A stretch of DNA of 64,000 bases from NCBI GenBank assembly GCA_047974565.1, contig JBKECN010000038.1, positions 17,354 through 81,353 of the forward strand, written 5' to 3'. The position numbers were made by a program, and so were the translations under genes. The DNA is from JBDIAG01 sp047974565 (GTDB lineage: Bacteria; Actinomycetota; Actinomycetes; Actinomycetales; CAWJMD01). This document shows, in pieces, positions 24,926 through 33,445 of this stretch; the first letter of the stretch is position 1, and every line of letters begins with the position of its first letter. The notes beneath the pieces were generated by a model, which was given only the letters and a program-made list of their open reading frames with translations, made no database searches and was not told the DNA's origin.

Positions 24926-25561
24926 TCAGCCGGCCTCTGACGGCGCCGCGGGATCGGCCCGGCGACCCCCTGGATCTGCGCGGCACTCCAGATCCGCGCT
25001 GTACTTCAGATCCGCGCGGTACTCGCGCGAAGCCTCGATGATCCGGCGAACAGTGTCCACGGCAGTGCGCAGATCCTGCTCACCCACCTGCGCACCGACG
25101 GCGTCGGCCCAGGAGTGCTGGTCCCGGGCCAGCCGGGCGACCGTGGCGCGCCCCGCGTCCGTGGGCTCCAGGAGCTTGGCCCGGCGATGGGCCGGGTTCG
25201 GCACGTACCGCGCCCAGTCTCGCTCGACGAGTAGGTCTGCCACCCGTTGCACGCTCTGGCGAGCCAGCCCCAGCCCCACCCGACGGGCGATCTCGGCCAC
25301 GGGCAGCGGCTCGTCAAGCACGGCACCGAGCACCTGCCACCAGGCCGGGGTCAGCCCCACCGGACGAGTCATGTCCTGCGCGGCGGCGAGGAACTCGCCA
25401 TTGAGCTCGAAGACCGGCAGGACCAGGGCAGTCAGGGCATCCCCCGCGCCGGTCCGACCCGGCGCAGTCACCGCCGGCGAGGAACTCCCAGCGTCCGCAT
25501 GGGGGGCCTCGCGCCCCAACCCAGGTTCCCTGCCGGACGGGGCTGTCGGGTCAGCCGGCAT
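24926..25561 (-). CDS. MarR-family transcriptional regulator
   Basis: Winged-helix regulator, 211 residues from the ATG at 25561; a GTG at 25594 would add 11. The MarR core is clear: TPAWWQVLGAVLDEPLPVAEIARRVGLGLARQSVQRVADLLVERDW and then the wing AHRRAKLLEPTDAGR. The N-terminal ~40 residues and the C-terminus are low-complexity. The C-terminal repeats YRADLKYSADLECRADP come from three 18-nt tandem repeats (24973-25026). Its start overlaps the end of the PfpI gene by about 11 bp, so the two are translated together. It probably binds the twin palindromes before the PfpI gene and represses its own operon. Confidence 0.88.
   Translation of the reverse strand: MPADPTAPSGREPGLGREAPHADAGSSSPAVTAPGRTGAGDALTALVLPVFELNGEFLAAAQDMTRPVGLTPAWWQVLGAVLDEPLPVAEIARRVGLGLARQSVQRVADLLVERDWARYVPNPAHRRAKLLEPTDAGRATVARLARDQHSWADAVGAQVGEQDLRTAVDTVRRIIEASREYRADLKYSADLECRADPGGRRADPAAPSEAG
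24973..25026. repeat. Three 18-nt tandem repeats in the MarR 3' coding region
   Basis: Units at 24973-24990, 24991-25008 and 25009-25026 share the core GATCYGCGC and differ by a few bases. They keep the reading frame and add a short AD-rich tail to the regulator. Confidence 0.75.
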
Positions 25562-26159
25562 CGCCGGCGAGGATGTCGAAGTAGGCTCGCTCACCCGTGG
25601 TGAACAGCCCGTACCAGGCGACGACGATCGGTTCGGGGAAGAGTGCCAACTCCCGGAACACGGCGGCCGCGAAATCGACCGGCATGGTCGCCGGTGCCGT
25701 GATCAGTCCCCGATCGCGCACCGTGCGCGCCTCCTGGTAGCCCCCCGCGCCTCGGTACCCACTGGGGGCCAGGAAGTCTGCGGCATTACTGGTGTGGGCA
25801 CGATCGTCGAGTAGCCCCGCCCGGGCCAGCCCATAGGTGGCACCGCAGATCGCGGCCACGCACGCACCGGCCTGCAGTGCGCGCTCAGCCAGGCCGAGCG
25901 CGACGTCATGCCCCGACTGCCAGGTGTCCGCTCCGGGCAGCACGAGGGCGGCCAGGGTATGCGGATCCACGGCGCCGATAGAACCGTCGACCAGAACGCG
26001 CAGCCCGCCCTTGGTCGTGACGTGGTCGCCGCCATCCGCCAGAATCCGCAGCCGGAACCGACCGGGGGCCATCTCTTCGGCCATGGTGATTCCGCTGATC
26101 AGGTACCCGTACTCCCAGTCGGCCATGGTGTCGGTGGCATACACCACGATGTCTCGCAT
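25551..26159 (-). CDS. DJ-1/PfpI-family protein
   Basis: Protein of 202 residues from the DJ-1/PfpI class I glutamine amidotransferase-like superfamily. The nucleophile elbow CVAAICGATYGLARAG gives Cys105, preceded by LVLPGADTWQ. This matches type-1 glutamine amidotransferase-like proteins next to regulators; the activity (amidase, glyoxalase III, holdase) cannot be told from sequence. ATG at 26159 follows GGAGGAGC; the frame is open to 26366. Two TTGACAG...CTGTC palindromes lie just upstream. It is the first gene of the MarR operon. Confidence 0.86.
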   Translation of the reverse strand: MRDIVVYATDTMADWEYGYLISGITMAEEMAPGRFRLRILADGGDHVTTKGGLRVLVDGSIGAVDPHTLAALVLPGADTWQSGHDVALGLAERALQAGACVAAICGATYGLARAGLLDDRAHTSNAADFLAPSGYRGAGGYQEARTVRDRGLITAPATMPVDFAAAVFRELALFPEPIVVAWYGLFTTGERAYFDILAGDAG

Positions 26160-26169
26160 CGCTCCTCCA

Positions 26170-26187
26170 TTGACAGTGTGCTGTCTT
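26170..26187. promoter_or_regulatory. MarR operator, proximal copy
   Basis: TTGACAG-TGTG-CTGTCTT, a nearly perfect palindrome right before the PfpI ribosome-binding site. It shares its sequence with the copy at 26214-26231. Confidence 0.7.
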
Positions 26188-26560
26188 ATCTCCGATCGGG
26201 AACTCTCGCATCTTTGACAGTGCGCTGTCAATGACTCTCCGGACGAAAAGACTTCTGCCCTTCGACGCTGACGCCGAGGACGTGGCTCGCCATTTCTAGC
26301 CTTGTCTACGATGGCGCCGAGAAAGATCGATAGAGCCTCAGCCTCGCGAAGGCCCGGCGCCGACACGAGCGCCGCCCACCTGACCTGCAGGCCCGGATCT
26401 CGCCGGGTCTCCAGGCATCTACTCGGGTTCTCTCATCGCTTCTAGCGCTCTACATAGACATGCTCAGACAGGGGACGACGAGCGCCCGGCTCCGCTCGGG
26501 CAGTCCACGGCAGGTCCAGGAGCACTCGCACGGCGCCGGACCCCGTGGTGCAATGAAGCC
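26188..26560. other. Intergenic region upstream of the MarR-PfpI operon
   Basis: Apart from the distal palindrome at 26214-26231, I see no gene or repeat between here and the lipoprotein gene at 26561. Both neighbouring genes point outward, so it should hold two promoters. Confidence 0.4.
26214..26231. promoter_or_regulatory. MarR operator, distal copy
   Basis: TTGACAG-TGCG-CTGTCAA, perfect 7-bp arms. The centre is 44 bp from the centre of the proximal copy, about four helical turns, so two dimers would sit on nearly the same face. Confidence 0.75.
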
Positions 26561-27070
26561 ATGCGTCGGACCTGGTTGGCCATGGCCTGCCTGCTCGTGG
26601 CGGGCTGCGGCTCCAGCACCGCCGAGGACGCGCTGACATCCAGCACCAGTCCCAACGCCGAGGAAACCAGTACGACGTCAGCCACCACGGCTCCGGAAAC
26701 GACGGTGCCCACGGTGACTATCTCGACCGCAACGCCCCCCACCAGCCCGCCACCGCTGAGCGCTGATCTCACCATCGTGCTCACCGGAACCGGCAGCGAG
26801 ACGACCTGGACCCTCACCTGCAACCCCGACGGCGGCAGCCATCCCGACCCGGCAGCGGCCTGCGCCCGCATCGACGAGGTCGGCCAGAGCGCCTTCGCGC
26901 CACCGCCCGAAGATGTGATGTGCACCCAGCAGTGGGGCGGCCCGGGAGTCGCGCTGGTCACCGGCACCCTCGCCGACACACCGGTGGACGCACGGTTCAG
27001 CCTGACCAATGGCTGCGACATCGCCCGGTGGCGCAACCTCGAACCGGTGCTCGGCTCAGCAGACGCCTGA
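26561..27070 (+). CDS. Lipoprotein with a subtilisin-inhibitor-like (SSI) domain
   Basis: Secreted lipoprotein of 169 residues. A signal peptide ends in the lipobox LVAGC (Cys16), followed by a Ser/Thr/Pro-rich spacer of ~45 residues. The C-terminal ~100 residues match the Streptomyces subtilisin-inhibitor family: LTCNPDGGSHPDPAAACARI, MCTQQWGGPGVALVTGTLADTPVDARFSLTNGCDIARW, with four Cys in the usual places. Most SSI proteins are freely secreted; here the inhibitor would be tethered to the membrane. Protease target unknown. It is convergent with the glycosylase gene. Confidence 0.83.
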   Translation: MRRTWLAMACLLVAGCGSSTAEDALTSSTSPNAEETSTTSATTAPETTVPTVTISTATPPTSPPPLSADLTIVLTGTGSETTWTLTCNPDGGSHPDPAAACARIDEVGQSAFAPPPEDVMCTQQWGGPGVALVTGTLADTPVDARFSLTNGCDIARWRNLEPVLGSADA

Positions 27071-27115
27071 GCGAGTACACCAATCCGCGGGGCCCGACTC
27101 GTCGGAAACCCCGCC

Positions 27116-28006
27116 CTAACGCAGCAGCCGCGACATCCGCCGGTCGGCCAGCGGCTTGCCACCGGTCTGGCAGGTGGCGCAGTACTGCAACGAGGAGTCG
27201 GCGAACGACACCTCACGCACCACATCACCACAGACCGGACACACCTGGCCGGTACGCCCGTGCACCGCCATCCCCGCCCGCTTGGTGTCCTTGAGTTCCG
27301 CCGCGGGCTTGCCACTGGCCGCGCTCACCGCAGTCGCGAGCACGGCACGCATCGCTTCGTACAGCTGATGCACCTGGGCCTGGTCGAGCTTGCCGGCGAT
27401 GGCGAAGGGCGACAGCCGGGCTGCGTGCAGGATCTCGTCCGAATAGGCGTTGCCCACCCCCGCGAGGGTGCTCTGATCGCGCAACACACCCTTGATCTGC
27501 TTGTTCAGCCCGGCGAGCAAAGCGGCGAAGGCGGCCTCATCGAAGTCGTCGGCCAGCGGATCCGGCCCGAGGGTACGGATTCGCTCCACCTCGCTGGGGT
27601 CCCGGACGATGTGCACCGCCAGCTTCTTGCGGGTACCCGCCTCGGTCAGGTCGAACCCTGGCAGCCGGCCCGGAGTCTGCTTGTCCACCCGGGCCCCGTC
27701 CAGGCGCACCCGCAAGGCGATCGGCGACTTGCCCGGGCGGGCCGGGTTGGGCGCCAGCCCGTCCGACCAGCGCAGCCAGCCTGCCTTGGCCAGGTGGATG
27801 GCCAGGTAGATCCCGCTGACGTCCAGGACGATCCATTTGCCGGCCCGCTGGACATCGGTGACCTGCATGCCCTCCAGCGCCTGCGGAGGCGGGTCAAAGG
27901 TCTTCAGCACCGTCACCGACGCCACTTCGACCGCAGCGACCACCGAACCCACGGCGCGCTCCCGCAGGAAGTCCACCAGACCAGCGACCTCGGGCAGCTC
28001 AGGCAT
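27116..28006 (-). CDS. Fpg/Nei-family DNA glycosylase
   Basis: Base-excision repair enzyme of 296 residues. The N-terminus PELPEV (catalytic Pro and Glu after Met removal), the H2TH region with LRDQSTLAGVGNAYSDEILHAARLSPF, and the C-terminal zinc finger CPVC...YCATC identify the family. Like the Nei2 group of actinobacteria it may prefer oxidised pyrimidines or abasic sites; this is not provable here. The start overlaps the end of the kinase gene by 8 bp, so translation is probably coupled, although the two have no known shared pathway. Confidence 0.92.
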   Translation of the reverse strand: MPELPEVAGLVDFLRERAVGSVVAAVEVASVTVLKTFDPPPQALEGMQVTDVQRAGKWIVLDVSGIYLAIHLAKAGWLRWSDGLAPNPARPGKSPIALRVRLDGARVDKQTPGRLPGFDLTEAGTRKKLAVHIVRDPSEVERIRTLGPDPLADDFDEAAFAALLAGLNKQIKGVLRDQSTLAGVGNAYSDEILHAARLSPFAIAGKLDQAQVHQLYEAMRAVLATAVSAASGKPAAELKDTKRAGMAVHGRTGQVCPVCGDVVREVSFADSSLQYCATCQTGGKPLADRRMSRLLR

Positions 28007-28916
28007 CGAAGGCCCCGATCCCGCGCGCCAGGTCGACCGCGCCCCACACTGGATCCCGCTCCAGCACACGCACATCGATGATCCCGTGGCCGGCCAGCAC
28101 CTCGGCGACGCCCTGACCGGCCTCGGGCACGTGCATCACGAAGCCACCGCACAGCAGCACCGGACCCTTGATGCCGGTCCGGTCGCATGCTCGCAGCACC
28201 TCGGATGCGCCGGCCGAGATCGCCAGGTCGAGCACCTCGCGGGCCGCCGGGCAGCCGGCTCGCACCGCCTCCATCACTGCGGGCGAGTAGGCGGCCCAGA
28301 CGCCCGCGCCCGGTCGTGCGTAGACCTGGCCGATGAGGTCGACGGGTTCGCTCACGCCCACCGCGGCCATCAGTTTCTCGGCGAGCAGGCTCGGGGGTCG
28401 GGCCTCGTCCGCCTCGCGCAGCGTGTGCCGTATCGCTTCGCGGACCAGTCCGTAGCCGCTTCCCTCGTCCCCGAGTAGCCATCCCCAACCACCCGAACGC
28501 GCGCTTTCGCCGTGAGGGGAGCGCGCCCACGCGGCGGATCCGGTGCCGAAGATCAGCACGCATCCCGCATCGAGTTCGCCCGCGGCCAGCAGCAGTCTGG
28601 TGTCGTGCACCACCTCGACCTCGGCGCCTGGAAAGCGCTGCCTCAGGAGGCGGGTCAGGCTCTGGGCCGCCGCGGGGGTGTCGATTCCCGCCGACCCGGC
28701 GACCACTCGCCGCGCCCGCGGGCCGACGTCGCCGAGCGCCTCGACGAGTTCGTCCAGGGCCAGGCCGGCCCCCGCTTCCCCCAGGGACTGGATGCTGGCG
28801 GTTCCCACCGAGATGTCGATAAGCACCGCCCCGGGATCGTCCAGTGCGATGGCCCGGGTCTTGGTGCCCCCGATGTCGATGCCGATCACGGCATCGGGGA
28901 CTGCTCCGTCACTCAT
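27999..28916 (-). CDS. BadF/BadG-type sugar kinase (N-acetylglucosamine kinase-like)
   Basis: ASKHA-fold kinase of 305 residues. The phosphate-1 loop is IGIDIGGTKTRAIALD near the N-terminus, the second phosphate loop is VLIFGTGSAAWA, and GGWGWLLGDEGSGYGLVREAI is typical of N-acetylglucosamine kinase-like BadF members. It may phosphorylate a sugar released from cell-wall turnover or chitin (inference). ATG at 28916 is taken; a GTG three codons earlier is possible. It is the first gene of an operon with the Fpg/Nei gene. Confidence 0.88.
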   Translation of the reverse strand: MSDGAVPDAVIGIDIGGTKTRAIALDDPGAVLIDISVGTASIQSLGEAGAGLALDELVEALGDVGPRARRVVAGSAGIDTPAAAQSLTRLLRQRFPGAEVEVVHDTRLLLAAGELDAGCVLIFGTGSAAWARSPHGESARSGGWGWLLGDEGSGYGLVREAIRHTLREADEARPPSLLAEKLMAAVGVSEPVDLIGQVYARPGAGVWAAYSPAVMEAVRAGCPAAREVLDLAISAGASEVLRACDRTGIKGPVLLCGGFVMHVPEAGQGVAEVLAGHGIIDVRVLERDPVWGAVDLARGIGAFDA

Positions 28917-29451
28917 CACGCTCACCCCTGGTCAAGGCGTCTGCGGTTCAGGGCCAATCTTCTACGAGGGATGGCGCTCGCGGATATCTGTGCACATTCT
29001 CGTGGCTCGGGGCGGGCCAGCGACCCACCCCGCGCTGCAGGCCCACCGACCATCGCCAACCTGATGGTGGATCGCCCGCATCCAGCAAGGACTCGTCATC
29101 ACCACCGCTGTCCCGTCCGGGGAGGCGCCACCCTTCCCCGTCACCAGCCCGTCGCGTCATGACGAACCCACGACACCACTTCCACCGACTCAGACGGCCC
29201 CGGGGTGCGGGACAGCGTGGAAAATGTAAGAGGCCGGTCTGTTCTTCTGAGTAAACACCAGTCGGCCGCCCACCTTGTCGCATCGTGAACGGTCAGCGTA
29301 TTGATTCTGGCCATTCAACGAGGCCGGCCCGGGAACCGCTGTAGTTCCCTGAGTAGAGAGCCCGTTGATATAGGCGAATAGTTGATCGCTCGCGGATTTT
29401 GCGGAATCTCCCAATCTACCCCAAGGTGGCCGGTACCGCGAGAGCGAGGAC
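28917..29451. other. Gene-poor region with an AT-rich patch
   Basis: About 535 bp with no convincing gene. The stretch 29215-29420 is markedly lower in GC. A minus-strand frame (29190-29453, 87 codons) is open there but has mixed third positions and no recognisable motif; I do not call it. The region borders the C-rich accessory patch and may mark an insertion boundary. Confidence 0.4.
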
Positions 29452-29949
29452 ATGTCCTGCTCCCCAGACGGTTCCCTCATCGCCCTCATCGCCTACTCAG
29501 CCCGGTTCAACACCTCCGCCATCCACCTTCTGGACAGCCGCGACCTCTCGGTGGTGGACGTCCTGCCCGACGCCGACATCGCCGGGTCGAACGGCTGGTC
29601 CCCCACCGGTCGCTACCTGATGATCCACAACCACGGCGAAGCCTTCGTCGAAACCTACGGCGATCTGAGCTTCTACGACCTGCACACCCACACCCGGCAC
29701 CGCATCGACCTCACCCGCGCCAACGCCCGCGCCTTCGGCCCCCGCCAACAACCCGCCATGCTCGCCTGGCTCGACGACACCACCATCATCATCAGCACCC
29801 TCAAAGGCCACACCCTCATCGCCCAGACCCTCGACCTACCCACCGGCCACCGCGAGCCCCTGCTGAGCATCACCGACCCCCGCCTCACCCGAGCCACACT
29901 CGTCCTCGGGGTCCCCGACACCACCCACATCTGGGAGCAACTCCTGTGA
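29452..29949 (+). CDS. Beta-propeller-like fragment of unknown function
   Basis: 165 residues, beginning SPDGSLIALIAYSARFNTSAIHLLD and containing the second blade-like unit WSPTGRYLMIHNHGEAFVETYGDLSFYDLHT. These are WD40/TolB-type blade patterns. It looks like the last few blades of a longer protein; no upstream frame continues it, so it may be a remnant or have a short real form. The nucleotide composition is strongly C-rich on the coding strand with C-ending His, Thr and Tyr codons, unlike most neighbours. A frameshifted gene follows 34 bp later in the same style. Confidence 0.5.
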   Translation: MSCSPDGSLIALIAYSARFNTSAIHLLDSRDLSVVDVLPDADIAGSNGWSPTGRYLMIHNHGEAFVETYGDLSFYDLHTHTRHRIDLTRANARAFGPRQQPAMLAWLDDTTIIISTLKGHTLIAQTLDLPTGHREPLLSITDPRLTRATLVLGVPDTTHIWEQLL

Positions 29950-29983
29950 CCCCCACGCCACGACGACGACAGAACCCACCGTC

Positions 29984-30449
29984 ATGATCACCCGGGCGGA
30001 CCTGCACACCTACCTCGCAGGCCTGACCACCCAGGCCGGCGCCGACCTACCCGACTACGTCCTGGACCGGATCACCGAGACCACCCTCCAGCAGGCCCCC
30101 GAGCACCCTGACCTACCACCCGCACACCCAGACCTGGGACTCACCCGACCTCGACCACGACGACCTGTGGGGCATCATCGAAGAAGCCGCCTACGAAGAA
30201 TCAGACACCGTGGCCAGCCAGGTCAGCACACTCGACCACGCCAACCCCGCCACCCTCGACCACGCCCTCGCGGTCATCGCCCTCGGGCCCGACGACCCCG
30301 CCTGGGCCAGCCGCTACACCGCCATCGACCAATACCTCGACGGCTACGAACCCCAAGTACCCGGCCTCGCCGACATCAACGCCCTCGACAACCACCGCGA
30401 ACAAGCCCTCGCAATGACCGCCGCCTGGCGCACCGAACACCGCATCTGA
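29984..30449 (+). pseudogene. Hypothetical protein, broken by a frameshift at a C run
   Basis: The frame from the ATG at 29984 gives MITRADLHTYLAGLTTQAG...ETTLQQAP. From about 30100 the sensible protein continues in the next frame as STLTYHPHTQTW...WGIIEEAAYEESDTVASQ and ends at 30449 with AWRTEHRI. The two join if one C is removed from the CCCCC at 30096-30100, giving ~153 residues. No family is recognised. The codon style matches the upstream propeller fragment, so both probably arrived together. Sequencing error is an alternative to a real break. Confidence 0.6.
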
Positions 30450-30602
30450 CGCAGAGCCTGCAGAGTCCCGGTGCCTGGTCGCGGCCAACCCCGCCTACCG
30501 GATCCACCGCGTCGCCGTCGTCCGTGACGACACCCCGCCGGGTCCGGGAAACCCTCACCATGGATCGATCGACCAGTGCGGTAGGCCCCGGCCCGGGGGG
30601 AC

Positions 30603-30608
30603 TACATT
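30603..30608 (+). promoter_or_regulatory. -10 box of a probable leaderless transcript
   Basis: TACATT ends 6 nt before the ATG at 30615 and no ribosome-binding site lies between. Confidence 0.55.
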
Positions 30609-30614
30609 GACCGC

Positions 30615-31400
30615 ATGAGTGAGCAGGCCGTGCGTCTGAGCGTGGAACTGCATGGCCGGGAACTGAGTGCCGACGTCCCGGTGCTCGTGCTGGGCCCTTC
30701 TCTGGGTACGACGGCCGCGATGTGGCATCCGGTGCTGCCCTATCTGCAGGACGTCCGGGTGGCGATCTACTCCCTTCGCGGGCACGGCGGCTCGCAGACG
30801 CCTCCGGGTCCCTACACACTCGATGACCTGGTGGCCGATGTCGTCGGCGTGATGGAACAACTGTCCCTGCCCCGCGCGCACCAGGTGGGTGTCTCCCTCG
30901 GCGGGATGGTCGCGCTCGGCCTGGCCACCACGCGCCCCGATCTGGTGGAGTCGGTGGTGCCGGTGGCCAGCAGCGCGCACCCGAGAAATCGTGATCAATG
31001 GCTGCAACGGGCCGCGGAAGTCCGGGCCCACGGCATGGCTGCGGTCGCCGATTCCAGCCTGCAGCGCTGGTTCACCGACGACTTTCAGAGCGATCCCGAA
31101 GCCAGGACGGCCCATCAGAACCTGCTGGCGGTCGAGGCGGAGGGATACGCGGGGTGCTGTGAGGCGCTCGCCGACATCGACCTGCGCCAACAGGTGACCG
31201 GGATAGAGGTGCCGGCTCTGGTGCTTGCCGGAGAACAGGATCCAGCTTTCGGTCCCGAGCACGCGGAGGCATTACGCGGGAGTTTGCCTGGGGCCCGACT
31301 CACGGTGATCGAGCATTCAGCGCATCTGCCCCCCACCCAACAGCCCCGAGCGGTCGCGGACGCGCTGCGAGACTTCCTCGGCCTGCCCGCGATCACCTAG
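30615..31400 (+). CDS. Alpha/beta hydrolase, enol-lactonase-like
   Basis: Cytoplasmic hydrolase of 261 residues. An N-terminal VLGPSLGT oxyanion strand, the SLRGHGGS segment, nucleophile elbow GVSLGG, the acidic VLAGEQDPAF and a late His in EHSAHLPPTQQP give the full catalytic set. The order and spacing resemble 3-oxoadipate enol-lactonase (PcaD), but no beta-ketoadipate genes lie nearby, so the substrate is open. A leaderless start is predicted from TACATT. Confidence 0.85.
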   Translation: MSEQAVRLSVELHGRELSADVPVLVLGPSLGTTAAMWHPVLPYLQDVRVAIYSLRGHGGSQTPPGPYTLDDLVADVVGVMEQLSLPRAHQVGVSLGGMVALGLATTRPDLVESVVPVASSAHPRNRDQWLQRAAEVRAHGMAAVADSSLQRWFTDDFQSDPEARTAHQNLLAVEAEGYAGCCEALADIDLRQQVTGIEVPALVLAGEQDPAFGPEHAEALRGSLPGARLTVIEHSAHLPPTQQPRAVADALRDFLGLPAIT

Positions 31401-31500
31401 CCCACGGCCTCATCGCAGGACCGGATCTGACAAAGTAGTCCCCAGCGAGTTCGGTGTTGTACGGCAGACCCCAGCGTGTTCGCCCAGGAGGAGACCAGAC

Positions 31501-31935
31501 GTGACGGACCCTTACCACCCGACGACAGAGAATCTCAGCGCCGACGAGGCCTGGCGGCTCTTTGCCGGCCAGCCCACCGGCCGGATCGCCGCCATCATGG
31601 CCGGGCGCCTGGAGTTGTTCCCGGTGAACATCGCCGAGATCGACCGGACGGTCGTCATCCGTACCTCCCCGGGCACGATGCTGTCCACCATGGTGTCCGC
31701 GCCCGAGGTGGTCGTGGAGACCGACGGGACCGAGATCCGCGAACGGGTCCCCCATGCCTGGAGCGTGGTCATTCGGGGCACCGCCGAGATGGTCTCCGGG
31801 ATCGACGCCGAGGAAGACCTCGATGATCACGGGCCGCAGCCGTGGCAGGCCGGGGTGAAGGACGACTTCATCCGGGTCACCCCGTCGGAGGTGTCGGGCC
31901 GACGATTCCCGATCACCGGCGACACCCGGGACTGA
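31501..31935 (+). CDS. Pyridoxamine 5'-phosphate oxidase-family protein
   Basis: FMN-binding split-barrel protein of 144 residues. LSADEAWRLFAGQPTGRIAAIMAGRLELFPVN and VIRTSPGTMLSTM form the flavin-binding half; VIRGTAEMVS ends the barrel. This actinobacterial group includes F420- and flavin-dependent reductases of unknown substrate. The start is GTG at 31501 behind a strong AGGAGGAG. It stands alone between the hydrolase and the convergent SGNH gene. Confidence 0.82.
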   Translation: MTDPYHPTTENLSADEAWRLFAGQPTGRIAAIMAGRLELFPVNIAEIDRTVVIRTSPGTMLSTMVSAPEVVVETDGTEIRERVPHAWSVVIRGTAEMVSGIDAEEDLDDHGPQPWQAGVKDDFIRVTPSEVSGRRFPITGDTRD

Positions 31936-32051
31936 CCCGGCCGCGGGCTCCTCGTGGAGCCACGGGCTCGTGGTGCGGCCAGGTGTCGAGTACCGGTGAT
32001 ATCCGGCGCTGACGCTGCGCCCGCTCAGGACCGAACCCGAAAGGGTGTGGT

Positions 32052-32963
32052 TCACGACCGGGGCGTCACCGAGTTCAGTTCGGGGCGCTTGGCTAGGACG
32101 GCGTCTCCGGACGATCGTCCCCGGAGTCGCCGATTGACCCATGGCCCAGCGAACTCCCGAGCCCAGGCCAGATCTGCGGCCACCCCCACGTCGACGTGCG
32201 CACCGCGGGCCGCGATGCGAGTGCACCGTTCGGCGAGAGCCTCCGCCGACGAGCCGGCCGAATCCAACGAATCGTCGCGGTCGGTGGCGGCGTCCCACTG
32301 GTCGATCGCGTCCACGCCGGCGCCCGAACCGTCGGGGGGCAGCACCCCCAACGCCACCAGCGCCAACAGCGTGACGATCTCATGCCCCTGGCTGGTCAGA
32401 TGGATGCGATCAGGCGCCCACACCCGGGGGGAACGCAGCACCGGCATCCCCCACTGATCGATGACGTACGCCCCATGCCGTCGGGCGATCGAGTTGATAT
32501 GCGCGGCATACTGACCGACCCGCCCCGTCGTCCACCGGATCACCGGGGCCTCCTGCGGGCACACCGGAGTGGCCAGCAGTACGTCGGCCCCAGTGGTCCG
32601 GATCCGGCCGACCGCCCGGTCCAGGGCAACGGCGAGTTCGTCCACCTCCACTCGAGGGCGCAGGATGTCGTTCCCTCCCCCGACAATGGTGACCAGGTCC
32701 GGCTCAAGTGCCAGCGCCCGGTCCAGCTGTGGACCGACGATGTCGGCCAGCTTGCGTCCACGCACTGCCACATTGGCGTAGCCGAAGCGCTGCGGATCGA
32801 CACTGCGAACGGCGAGCGAGGCAGCGAGCCGGTCTGCCCAGCCGCGATACCCCCCGACCCGGTTGCCTCGACGAGCCCCGGACAGGCCTGCAGACTCCCG
32901 CGCGTGCGGGTACAGATCCTCCATCCCCTCGGTGAAGGAGTCCCCAACACTCACCATGCGCAT
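32052..32963 (-). CDS. SGNH/GDSL hydrolase
   Basis: Esterase-like protein of 303 residues. The block I motif VSVGDSFTEGMED starts near residue 4, block II/III residues are in YANVAVRGRKL and VTIVGGGNDILRP, and block V is DRIHLTSQGH with catalytic Asp and His. There is no signal peptide, so it should act inside the cell. A hydrophilic extension of ~80 residues follows block V. The ATG at 32963 is taken; a GTG at 32978 is possible. Substrate unknown. Confidence 0.86.
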   Translation of the reverse strand: MRMVSVGDSFTEGMEDLYPHARESAGLSGARRGNRVGGYRGWADRLAASLAVRSVDPQRFGYANVAVRGRKLADIVGPQLDRALALEPDLVTIVGGGNDILRPRVEVDELAVALDRAVGRIRTTGADVLLATPVCPQEAPVIRWTTGRVGQYAAHINSIARRHGAYVIDQWGMPVLRSPRVWAPDRIHLTSQGHEIVTLLALVALGVLPPDGSGAGVDAIDQWDAATDRDDSLDSAGSSAEALAERCTRIAARGAHVDVGVAADLAWAREFAGPWVNRRLRGRSSGDAVLAKRPELNSVTPRS

Positions 32964-33150
32964 CCAAGAGTGACCCACAGGCCCATGGTGCCCGATGCAT
33001 CTCGCCTCGGCCCCCCACGTCCCCCCGCGAGTGCGATGTTCGCGAGTGCAATGTTCCTGTCCCTCCGGTGGCCTGTCGGCTCCAGGGGTCGTAGCGTTGG
33101 TCTTGGCCTGAACGGCTGATATCGACCATGAAAGTCATCAGGGAGTAGAC

Positions 33151-33390
33151 GTGAGCACAGGCGACAAGATCGAGAACACCGCGGACAAGGTGGCCGGGCA
33201 GGCCAAGGAGACGGTCGGCAAGGCCACTGGTGACTCATCCACCGAGGCCGAGGGCCGGATGCAGCAGGCCGAGGCCGACCTCAAGCAGTCCGGCGAGAAG
33301 CTCAAGGACAGCCTGCACGAGGCCGGCGAGAAGGCCAAGGCCAACCTCCGCGAGGCCGAGGAGAAGATCAAGGGCGCCTTCGACCGCTGA
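33151..33390 (+). CDS. CsbD-family stress protein
   Basis: Small, highly charged protein of 79 residues, beginning with GTG behind AGGGAG. The CsbD signature DKIENTADKVAGQAKETVGKATGD is at the N-terminus, followed by an Ala/Lys/Glu-rich amphipathic helix (EKLKDSLHEAGEKAKANLREAEEKIKGAF). CsbD proteins belong to general stress regulons; their role is unclear. It stands alone. Confidence 0.9.
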   Translation: MSTGDKIENTADKVAGQAKETVGKATGDSSTEAEGRMQQAEADLKQSGEKLKDSLHEAGEKAKANLREAEEKIKGAFDR

Positions 33391-33445
33391 CCGCACCCAG
33401 CGGACGTCCGGCAACCCCCCGCAGGTCGGGTGCAGGAACGATCAT

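Noticed and set aside
29190..29453. 87-codon minus-strand frame in the AT-rich patch
   Set aside because: Mixed third positions, no motif, and it overlaps the start of the propeller fragment; possible but not supported.
30615..31400. pcaD assignment for the hydrolase
   Set aside because: Motif order fits, but no other protocatechuate or catechol pathway gene lies in the window.
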